A DNA stretch of 64,000 nucleotides from Actinoplanes sandaracinus (GTDB lineage: Bacteria; Actinomycetota; Actinomycetes; Mycobacteriales; Micromonosporaceae), in the NCBI RefSeq assembly GCF_030009775.1, contig NZ_JASCTH010000009.1, positions 186,001-250,000 of the forward strand, read 5' to 3'. A model generated the notes under the pieces. That model was not told the origin of the DNA. It saw only the letters and a program-made list of their open reading frames with translations, and made no database searches. The position numbers and the translations under genes were made by a program. Shown here one piece after another: positions 23,264-30,476 of this stretch (its first letter is position 1; every line of letters starts with the position of its first letter).

Positions 23264-24981
23264 CCGACTGCACCGCACCCGCGGCCGAGGAAGCCCTGCT
23301 CACCGAGTTGCGGAGGGACACCCCGGCGTCGTTCGGCGCGATGTTCCTGGCGCGCGCCGCCCGTACCCCCGAGGGGGTCGCCTATCGGCGGCCGCGAGCC
23401 GGCGGCGGCGAGTGGGCCGCGCAGACCTGGGCGGAGACCGCGCGGGCGGTCCGTGAGATCGCCGCCGGGCTGATCGCGCTGGGCCTGCGGCCGGAGGACC
23501 GGGTCGCGATCGCGTCCGGCACCCGGGTCGAGTGGATCGAGGCGGATTTCGGGGTGATGTGCGCCGGCGGCGCGACCACGACGGTCTACCCGTCGTCGTC
23601 ACCGGAGGAGGTCCGGCACGTCCTCACCGACTCGGGCAGCCGGTTCGCGTTCGCCGAGGACGCCGCCCAGCGGGAGAAGGTGGCCCCGCACGTAGAGCGG
23701 GTGTTCCTGCTCGACGACCTCGGCGAGCTGCGCGCCCGGGGCCGCGAGGCTCTGCGGGCCGACCCGGAGTTGGTGGAACGGACGACGGCCGCGGTCGGGC
23801 CGGACGACCTGGCCACACTGATCTACACCTCCGGCACCACCGGGAAACCGAAGGGCGTGCGCATCGCCCACGGCGCATGGGTCTACCAGGGCCTGGCGAT
23901 CCAGGCGATGGGTATCGTGCGGCCGGACGACGTCGGCTACCTGTGGCTGCCGCTGTCGCACGCGTTCGGCAAGGCGTTGCTCTCCTGCCAGCTGTCGGTC
24001 GGTTTCGAGTTCGCGGTGGACGGCGACGTGAGCCGGATCGTGCAGCGGCTGGCCGAGGTCCGGCCGACCATCATGCCGGCCGTGCCGCGGATCTTCGAGA
24101 AGGTGTACGCAGCGGTCAACGCCGGAGTCGGCGGCGGCCTCAAGGGCCGGCTGTTCGCGTGGGCCGTCAAGGCCGGTCACCGCAACGTGCTGGCCGACAA
24201 GCTGATCCTGTCGAAGGTGCGGGCCCGCTTCGGCGGCCGGATGCGCTACTTCATCTCCGGCGCCAGCGCCCTGTCCCCCGACATCACGGCCTGGTTCGGC
24301 GCCGTCGGCCTGCCGATCGCCGAGGGGTACGGCCTGACCGAGTCCTGCGCCACCACGATCTTCAACCGGCCGGACGACCCGGAGTACGGCACCGTCGGCC
24401 GCCCGTTGCCCGGCACCGCGGTCCGGATCGCCCCCGACGGTGAGGTGTTGCTCCGCGGTCCCGGCGTGATGAGCGGATACCACGGCCTGTCCGCGGACGA
24501 GGTGCTCGTGGACGGCTGGCTGCACACCGGCGACATCGGCGAGATCACCGCGCGTGGCTCGCTGCGGATCACCGACCGCAAGAAGGATCTGATCAAGACC
24601 TCGAACGGCAAGTACGTGGCCCCGCAGGCGGTCGAGGCCCGGTTCAAGGCGCTGTGCCCGCTGGCCGGCCAGATCCTCGTCCACGGCGAGAACCGCAAGT
24701 ACGTCACCGCCCTGATCGACCTGGACCCGGACGCGGTCGCCAAGCTGGGCCTCACCGGCTCGTACGCCGAGATCACCCGCTCGCCGGAGGTGACCGCGGA
24801 GGTCGCCCGCTGTGTCGACAAGCTGAACGCCGATCTCAATCCCTGGGAGACGGTCAAGAGGTTCCTGATCCTCGACCATCACCTCGACATCGAGAGCGGC
24901 ATCCTGACCCCGTCGCTGAAACTGCGCCGCCGGGTCGCCGAGGACCGTTATCGGTCGCAATTGGACAGTCTCTACACATAG
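23260..24981 (+). CDS. Long-chain acyl-CoA synthetase (FadD15/ACSL type)
   Basis: 573 residues, starting with TTG 23260 (SD gaggaga, four-base overlap with tetR). The frame is open far upstream but no ATG/GTG fits better. Motifs: 'LATLIYTSGTTGKPKG' near residue 187, 'GYGLTESCATT', 'GWLHTGDIGEI' and 'RITDRKKDLIKTSNGKYVAPQAVE'. The long linker and C-terminus are of the eukaryote-like ACSL subgroup rather than the short-form ligase at 11.1 kb. Activates fatty acids for degradation or lipid synthesis under control of the upstream TetR. Confidence 0.92.
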   Translation: MTDCTAPAAEEALLTELRRDTPASFGAMFLARAARTPEGVAYRRPRAGGGEWAAQTWAETARAVREIAAGLIALGLRPEDRVAIASGTRVEWIEADFGVMCAGGATTTVYPSSSPEEVRHVLTDSGSRFAFAEDAAQREKVAPHVERVFLLDDLGELRARGREALRADPELVERTTAAVGPDDLATLIYTSGTTGKPKGVRIAHGAWVYQGLAIQAMGIVRPDDVGYLWLPLSHAFGKALLSCQLSVGFEFAVDGDVSRIVQRLAEVRPTIMPAVPRIFEKVYAAVNAGVGGGLKGRLFAWAVKAGHRNVLADKLILSKVRARFGGRMRYFISGASALSPDITAWFGAVGLPIAEGYGLTESCATTIFNRPDDPEYGTVGRPLPGTAVRIAPDGEVLLRGPGVMSGYHGLSADEVLVDGWLHTGDIGEITARGSLRITDRKKDLIKTSNGKYVAPQAVEARFKALCPLAGQILVHGENRKYVTALIDLDPDAVAKLGLTGSYAEITRSPEVTAEVARCVDKLNADLNPWETVKRFLILDHHLDIESGILTPSLKLRRRVAEDRYRSQLDSLYT

Positions 24982-24991
24982 GGTTCTCGTC

Positions 24992-25375
24992 ATGCATCGC
25001 AGCCGCCTCTTCGGGCTCTTCATCGACACCCCGGCCACCGACACTCCCGCCGCCGCCGCGTTCTGGGCGGGCGTGTTCGGCACGACCGCCGAGCCGATCC
25101 CCGGCGAGGAGGAGTTCATCAAACTCCACGACGCCTTTCCGGGCCTGGCCGTGGACGTGCAGTCGGTCGACGACGCGCCCCGGTACCACCTGGACATCGA
25201 GACCGACGACGTGCCGGCCGAGACGGACCGGCTGCTCGCGCTCGGCGCCTCGGTGGTGGTCGACCACGGTGGACACAAGACGCTGCGGGCGCCCGGCGGC
25301 CACCTGCTGTGCGTGGTCCCGGTGCAGAGCGAGCAGAGCCTCTTCGACGCCACCGCCCGCACCTGGCCTGCGTAA
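24992..25375 (+). CDS. VOC (glyoxalase/dioxygenase-superfamily) protein
   Basis: 127 residues with paired beta-alpha-beta-beta-beta modules: 'LFGLFIDTPATDTPAAAAFWAGVFG' in the first and 'YHLDIETDDVPAETDRLLALGASVV' in the second, ending 'LRAPGGHLLCVVPVQS'. Candidate metal positions are a His in 'RYHLDIE' and others poorly conserved, so activity is uncertain. Ten bases downstream of fadD, probably same transcript. Confidence 0.85.
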   Translation: MHRSRLFGLFIDTPATDTPAAAAFWAGVFGTTAEPIPGEEEFIKLHDAFPGLAVDVQSVDDAPRYHLDIETDDVPAETDRLLALGASVVVDHGGHKTLRAPGGHLLCVVPVQSEQSLFDATARTWPA

Positions 25376-25394
25376 ACAACGGCTACGCGATCGA

Positions 25395-25415
25395 CTATGG
25401 TCTTCGATGCATCGA
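25395..25415 (+). promoter_or_regulatory. Possible promoter and palindrome before the lipoprotein pair
   Basis: TATGGT (25395-25400) resembles a -10 box, and the perfect 12-bp palindrome tcgatgcatcga follows at 25404-25415, where a repressor would cover the start point. Ribosome site gggggagaag precedes ATG 25434. Confidence 0.35.
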
Positions 25416-25433
25416 TACACGGGGGAGAAGACC

Positions 25434-26231
25434 ATGAAGCCGTACCGCGCCGCGCTGCTCGTCGCCGCCACCAGTCTGCTGATCAGCGGCTGCACCACGC
25501 CGGCCAACGGCTCCGCCGGCGGTTCCGGCTCCTCCGCGCTGCGCGCCGCCTCCCGGCCGACGGCATCGGGGGCCCCGGCGTCCGCCCCGGCCGGGCCGGA
25601 CGCCCGCGAGCAGCTGATGGCGGCTCTGGAGAAGTCGAAGAACACCACCTACAAGTTCGTGGTCAGCGGTGACGTGCCCGACAAGAAGAAGGTCGCGGGT
25701 TCCGGCGCCTTCGACCCGAAGGCCAAGCGGATCACCGTCGACTACAAGGTGAGCGGCGGCGGCGCGAAGACCGAGCAGACCCAGCAGATCGTGGTCGGCA
25801 CCGACCTCTACTCGCGGCAGAAGAAAGGCGAGACCTGGGTCCACCTCAATCTCAAAAGGGTCAAGAAGGACTCCCTCTACTACTTCGACATGACCGACCC
25901 CACCGGCTTCGCACGGTTCGTCTCGACGGTGGCCACCGTCGAGAGCACCGGCGCGAACGCTTTCCGCGGCACCCTCGACATCAAGGGCGACAGCTTCAAC
26001 GAGGGCTTCCTGCCGGTCGGCACCCCGGCCATCTCGGTGCTGTTCGGCGGCGCCGCCACCTTCACCGCGACCACCGACGCCGCCGGCTGGGTGACGACGA
26101 TCGGCGTCGAGCTCAAGGACCGGCAGGAGACCCTGACGATGGTCACCAAGCTGAGTGAGCACGGCAAGCCGTCGGGCATCAAGAAGCCGTCCAACTTCGG
26201 CGAGGCCATGGACTTCTACTACGACAAGTGA
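25434..26231 (+). CDS. Lipoprotein, LppX/LprG-like
   Basis: 265 residues. Signal peptide with lipobox LISGC (Cys20), a 35-residue Ser/Ala/Pro linker, then a domain with 'TYKFVVSGDVPDKKKVAGSGAFDPKAKR' and 'MTDPTGFARF', the pattern of actinobacterial LppX_LprAFG-type lipid-binding lipoproteins. A closely related protein follows immediately, so the pair arose by tandem duplication. ATG 25434 is preferred over the upstream in-frame ATG at 25407 because of its strong ribosome site. Confidence 0.82.
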   Translation: MKPYRAALLVAATSLLISGCTTPANGSAGGSGSSALRAASRPTASGAPASAPAGPDAREQLMAALEKSKNTTYKFVVSGDVPDKKKVAGSGAFDPKAKRITVDYKVSGGGAKTEQTQQIVVGTDLYSRQKKGETWVHLNLKRVKKDSLYYFDMTDPTGFARFVSTVATVESTGANAFRGTLDIKGDSFNEGFLPVGTPAISVLFGGAATFTATTDAAGWVTTIGVELKDRQETLTMVTKLSEHGKPSGIKKPSNFGEAMDFYYDK

Positions 26232-26926
26232 CCACCGTGAAGAGCTATCGTCTCGCCCTGCCGCTCGCTGCGGCCCTGCTCAGCACCGGCTGCATCAGCC
26301 TGCCCCTGCCCGAGGCGCCGGAGCCCAGCCCGCGTCCCACGTATCCGATCGTCGTCGACGAATTCACCCCGATACTGGAACGGACCCGGGCCTCGTCGTA
26401 CGCGTACTCCGTCGACGGCACCCTGCCAGGCGGCAAGAAGCTGGCCGCCTCCGGCGCCTTCGACGCGAAAGCGAAGCGTCTGGTCTCGAAACTGGAGATC
26501 ACCCCGGGCAGCCTGCAGAGCGGTTACCAAGAGGTGCGGGCCAACGGCAAGGAGACCTGGATCAAGATCGGCGCCATGGACTGGCAGTCCCGGCGCGGGT
26601 TCGACCTGACCGACCCGACCGGGCTGAACTCCTTCGCGGAGGCGATCCAAGACGTCCGGCTCGCCGGCCCCAACCTCTACTGGGTGTACGTGAAAACCGA
26701 CTCCAACGTCGTGCAGGGCTACTCCTTCCTGCCCATCGGGGCGCCCGGCACGGTGTCGGCGTACTCGCCGCTCGGCGGCGCGATCCGGGTGAACGTGACT
26801 ACCGACGGCGCCGGCCTGATCACCTCGTTCGTGATCGAGGCCGACTCCGATGGCCAGAAGCACCGGCTGACCACGACGCTCAGCGGCCACGGGCAGCCGG
26901 TAATCGTTCCCGTCACGAAGCGCTGA
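26228..26926 (+). CDS. Second LppX/LprG-like lipoprotein, paralogue of the preceding gene
   Basis: 232 residues from GTG 26228, overlapping the previous stop (GTGA). Hydrophobic leader with Cys22 in 'LLSTGC' (the -3 Ser makes the lipobox weaker than its neighbour's), then 'SYAYSVDGTLPGGKKLAASGAFDAKAKR' and 'LTDPTGLNSF', matching the paralogue segment by segment. The product is shorter in the linker. The 3' end overlaps the convergent GH13 gene by 14 bases. Confidence 0.8.
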   Translation: MTTVKSYRLALPLAAALLSTGCISLPLPEAPEPSPRPTYPIVVDEFTPILERTRASSYAYSVDGTLPGGKKLAASGAFDAKAKRLVSKLEITPGSLQSGYQEVRANGKETWIKIGAMDWQSRRGFDLTDPTGLNSFAEAIQDVRLAGPNLYWVYVKTDSNVVQGYSFLPIGAPGTVSAYSPLGGAIRVNVTTDGAGLITSFVIEADSDGQKHRLTTTLSGHGQPVIVPVTKR

Positions 26927-28859
26927 GGACCAGCAGGCCGTTCGCGGGGACGGTCAGGACCGCGGACTGGTCCAGGCCGTGCATGGCCGGACCGGCCGCG
27001 ACCACCGCTCCCGCGTTGCCGGCGACCCGCGGGTTCGGGAAGTGGTCGTAGTAGTCGCTGTTGAACACCTCCCGCCAACGGCCCGGGCGTGGCAGGCCGA
27101 GCCGGTACCCGTGCAGGGTCCGCTCGCTCAGCGTCAGCACCACCACGACGTCGCGGCCCTCGCCCGGCACCCAGCGGTGGAAGGCGAGCAGCCGGTTGTC
27201 CTCGTCGGCGGAGAAGACGTTCAGGCCCTCCGACCGCAGGGCCGGCAGGCTCCGGCGCAGGCCGATCACGTCCCGGCTGAACCGCAGGAAGTCGGCCATG
27301 TGCCGGTCGTCGGAGAAGGCGCCGTCCCACCAGATCAGGCGGTCGGAGCGGCCCGGGCTGTCGCTCCACAACTTGTCCTCCAGGAACTCCTGGCCCATGA
27401 AGATCATCGGTACGCCGGGGGCGGTCATCAGCAGCCCGGTGGCGATCCGGGAGCGGCTTCGCGCGTACCAGGACCGGGGATCGGAGGAGTCGGCCAGGCG
27501 CGCGATGCGCGGCGCCCGATGGTCGTCGGCGTCCAGCGCCAGATCATGGTTCTCCACGCAGTGGTACGCCCGCCACGCCTCGCCCACGTGCGCGGTCCGG
27601 TGCAGCCCGCCGGTGAGCCGGCCGATGCCCACCGGCCCGTGACCCCCGGCCGCCGCGGTCGCGATCACACCCCGCACCGCCTCCCGCAGCCGGTCGCTGT
27701 ACCCCAGGGCGAAGCCCATCCCGTGCGGCCGCGGCTGCACCGCCAGCCAGCGGTGCTCACCCCAGTACTCGGCGATCAGCGCCGCCGACGGCGCCCGCTC
27801 GCCCAGCACCGCGGTCAACTCCTGACAGAACCCCCAGCCGCCTTTGGCGTCGATCACCGACACCTCGTCGAAGCGCAGCCCGTCCGCGTGATAATCCTCC
27901 AGGAACATCAGCGCGTTGGCGATCAGGAACTCGCGGACCTCCGGCTTCTGAAAGGCGAACACCCGGCCGCCGGCCCAGCCCTCCGCCGAGAAGTAGGCGT
28001 TGTTGAACGGGCCCGGATGCTCCGGCAGGTCGATGTAGTCGATGCTCTGCGGGTCCAGGCCGCCGCCCGCGTGGTTGTACACGACGTCGAAGATCACCGC
28101 GATGCCGTACAGGTGGCAGATGTCGACGAACGCCTTCAACTGGTTCACCTGGCCGGCCAGCTCCTCGTGCTTGAGCGGGCCGGCGCCCTTCGCCGCCAGC
28201 AGGTCGTTCACCGCGTCCAGGTACGGCGCGAGCGCGTGCGGGTCGACGCAGTAGTCCATCTCGGGGCTGAACAGGTCGGTGCCGTTGTAGCCGAGGCTCC
28301 ACTCCCCCTGGAACTCCACCACCGGCAGCGGCTGGATCGCCGTCACACCGAGATTCCGCAGGTAGGGCACCTTCTGCACGGCGTCGAGCAGCTTGGCCGT
28401 GCGGTGCGCCCGCCGATCCCGTCCGCGCGGGTCGGTGGCCGAGAAGACGCCGATGTGCAACTGGTAGACGATCAGGTCGGCGAACGCCGGTGAGGACCAG
28501 TCCTCGTCATGCCAGGGATAGGTCGAGTCGTCGACGACGAGGGCGTCACAATCGGGATAGCCGTGGAGCTCCAGCTCACGGGCACGCGGGTCGCGCTTGA
28601 AACCCTCCCCGCCCGCGCCGACGACGTAGAAGCGGTATTTCGTCCCGGCGCCGACCCCGGCGAAGAAGCCGGTCCAGTCGCCGGTCTCCGGGTCGCGGAC
28701 CAACTCGTCGGCCGGGTCCGGGTCGTAGGTGAAGACGCCGTGGAACGAGACGTACACCCGCTGGGCGGCCGGCGCCCAGAAACGGAAAGTGACGCCACCG
28801 TCCACCATGGTCACACCGCGCGGCGTACCGGCGGTGATGTGTTCCTGTGAGGCCGCCAT
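26913..28859 (-). CDS. GH13 alpha-glucan enzyme, 1,4-alpha-glucan branching-enzyme-like
   Basis: 648 residues. An N-terminal CBM48-type domain ('GVTFRFWAPAAQRVYVSFHG') leads into a GH13 barrel: 'VIFDVVYNHAGGG', nucleophile Asp in 'GLRFDEVSVI', acid/base Glu in 'LIAEYWGEH' and 'CVENHDLAL', then a C-terminal beta domain. Branching enzyme, trehalohydrolase or a related transferase are all possible; the motif set does not decide. ATG 28859 has agggg-agga just upstream, and the 40-residue extension above it is Arg-rich noise. Confidence 0.82.
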   Translation of the reverse strand: MAASQEHITAGTPRGVTMVDGGVTFRFWAPAAQRVYVSFHGVFTYDPDPADELVRDPETGDWTGFFAGVGAGTKYRFYVVGAGGEGFKRDPRARELELHGYPDCDALVVDDSTYPWHDEDWSSPAFADLIVYQLHIGVFSATDPRGRDRRAHRTAKLLDAVQKVPYLRNLGVTAIQPLPVVEFQGEWSLGYNGTDLFSPEMDYCVDPHALAPYLDAVNDLLAAKGAGPLKHEELAGQVNQLKAFVDICHLYGIAVIFDVVYNHAGGGLDPQSIDYIDLPEHPGPFNNAYFSAEGWAGGRVFAFQKPEVREFLIANALMFLEDYHADGLRFDEVSVIDAKGGWGFCQELTAVLGERAPSAALIAEYWGEHRWLAVQPRPHGMGFALGYSDRLREAVRGVIATAAAGGHGPVGIGRLTGGLHRTAHVGEAWRAYHCVENHDLALDADDHRAPRIARLADSSDPRSWYARSRSRIATGLLMTAPGVPMIFMGQEFLEDKLWSDSPGRSDRLIWWDGAFSDDRHMADFLRFSRDVIGLRRSLPALRSEGLNVFSADEDNRLLAFHRWVPGEGRDVVVVLTLSERTLHGYRLGLPRPGRWREVFNSDYYDHFPNPRVAGNAGAVVAAGPAMHGLDQSAVLTVPANGLLVLSAS

Positions 28860-28906
28860 GGCTCCCAGGGTCCTCCCCTTCAGGCTCCGGGCGGCTGTCC
28901 ACCTTC

Positions 28907-29251
28907 TTACACAGCGCCCTCCGGCCCCGGCTGGAGGCCGTCGAACAGGTCCGCGGCGCGGGTGGCTCGCAGCAGCCACCGCAGGTGCGGTTGCGGGTCG
29001 TGCAGGTGACAGGTGGCGTGCCGGGCCTCGGCCACCCGCCGGGCGGCGACCAGCATGCGCAGGCCGGCCGCGTCGCAGAAGTCCACCCCGGCCACGTTGA
29101 TGTGGATCTGCCGGACTGGGGCGTCGACGCCGATCAGGTCGTACACCCGGGTCAGGTCGTAGAGCTGGCTCTGCAACGCGTCCACCGACATCGCGTCCAG
29201 GCTTCCGTACAGACTGATCAGCAGACGGTCGCCGTCACGCGAGCCGTCCAT
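28907..29251 (-). CDS. STAS-domain anti-sigma-factor antagonist-like protein
   Basis: 114 residues. STAS fold with 'RLLISLYGSLDAMSVDALQSQLYDL' and 'QIHINVAGVDFCDAAGLRMLVAARRVAEA', where the phosphorylatable Ser/Thr of SpoIIAA (DSSG) is replaced by Cys-Asp-Ala-Ala. It may therefore not be switched by phosphorylation in the usual way. ATG 29251 avoids overlap with the upstream gene, from which it is 17 bases away; the two probably act together. Confidence 0.8.
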   Translation of the reverse strand: MDGSRDGDRLLISLYGSLDAMSVDALQSQLYDLTRVYDLIGVDAPVRQIHINVAGVDFCDAAGLRMLVAARRVAEARHATCHLHDPQPHLRWLLRATRAADLFDGLQPGPEGAV

Positions 29252-29268
29252 CCTCGTCCCGTTCCCTC

Positions 29269-30099
29269 TCACCAGGAGACCTCCGGCCGTGTTCGGATGA
29301 TGGCCCACACCAGCTTGCCGCCACGTGCTGGAAGCGCCCCCCAGGACGACGCCGCCGCACCCACGATCCGCAGCCCGAGGCCCCGTTCGGAGAGGGACGG
29401 CCCGAACCGTCCCGCGACCGGATCACGCACCCGCGGCAACACCGGGTCCCCGTCGTAGACGGCCAGGTGCAGCGCCACCCCGGAAGCCGGCCCGCGCGAC
29501 GACACGACCACCTCGATATCGGTACCCGCGTGCTCGGCCGCGTTCACCACCAGCTCGGAGATGACCAGCCGGGATCGCTCGGCCAGGTGATCCAGGCCCC
29601 AGTCCGCACAGGCGTCCGTCACCAGCGACCGGGCCTGCACGGCCGCCGCCTGGTCCGGCGGCAGAGCCAGATGCATCCGGTCCGCAAGCGGATGCCGGCC
29701 GGCCAGCACCTCCCTGGCCTGAGGCACCGTCGGATAGAAGACCAGCCAGTCCCGTGCGCCGAGCCGCCGCAGCCGGCGCGCGAGCGGCATTCCGGCGGGA
29801 ACACAGACCGCGATCGCCACCGGCGGCGTCATCGCCGCCGCCTGCGCGCACGCGGTCAGCCACAGCGGGGCGCTCACCGCGTGCGGGTCCCGCAGATGGT
29901 GCAGGTCGACGATCAACCCGGCCGGATGCTCGGCCAGGCACTTGTCGACCACCAGCCGGGCCTGCGCGGACAGCGTGCGGTCCCAGCCACCCCAGACCGT
30001 GAGCTCGATGACCGCCGTGTCCGCGTCGATGACGGCCAGCACCGAGTCGGCCACCGCGTCATCGGACCACCCGATCAGATGCGGTGAGCCCGGACCCAT
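29269..30099 (-). CDS. STAS-HATPase fusion (anti-sigma kinase type)
   Basis: 276 residues. Residues about 25-125 resemble a STAS/MEDS-like region ('GLIVDLHHLRDPHAVSAPLWLTACAQAA'). From about 170 a GHKL ATPase domain of RsbW type follows: 'SRLVISELVVNAAEHAG' (N box) and 'SERGLGLRIVGAAASSWG' (G box). Such proteins bind a sigma factor or antagonist partner; the adjoining STAS protein is the likely partner. No sigma-factor gene is in the window. ATG 30099 has agggga upstream. Confidence 0.82.
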   Translation of the reverse strand: MGPGSPHLIGWSDDAVADSVLAVIDADTAVIELTVWGGWDRTLSAQARLVVDKCLAEHPAGLIVDLHHLRDPHAVSAPLWLTACAQAAAMTPPVAIAVCVPAGMPLARRLRRLGARDWLVFYPTVPQAREVLAGRHPLADRMHLALPPDQAAAVQARSLVTDACADWGLDHLAERSRLVISELVVNAAEHAGTDIEVVVSSRGPASGVALHLAVYDGDPVLPRVRDPVAGRFGPSLSERGLGLRIVGAAASSWGALPARGGKLVWAIIRTRPEVSW

Positions 30100-30476
30100 C
30101 TCCCCTACTTCCGGCCTCCCGGCCTCTAGGTCTCTTCTCGCGGATCGCATGGGGCGAGGCGAGGTGCGGGTGGTGGCGGCACTGGCTGCGGAAGAACACA
30201 CCGGTGTGGGGTGCGGCCTTCCGTGGACGCCGTTCGCCGCCTGAGCCACGCCGCGACTCCACGTGCCCCGCGACGAACCAGCTAGGTTCCCGGCGGTCGC
30301 GGGTGACGGTGAGCCCCACGGCAACCAATCAGCAGCGTCGATGCCGCCGCCGCAATTCTTGATTCACCCCAATGACACCGTCAACGGAGATTCACCATCC
30401 GCGACGATCGCCGCCGGCAACGCGGAAGTCCGGTCGCACGCGGGCGACAGGAGGGCGGCAACGAGCGATCAGTCGA
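30100..30476. other. 377-bp gap between divergently oriented ends and starts, possible promoter
   Basis: Only weak signals: the octamer gattcacc occurs twice (30361 and 30389), and a minus-strand TTGACG (30379-30384) with AAGAAT (30355-30360) at 18-bp spacing could drive the STAS-HATPase gene with a long leader. No gene supported. Confidence 0.4.
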
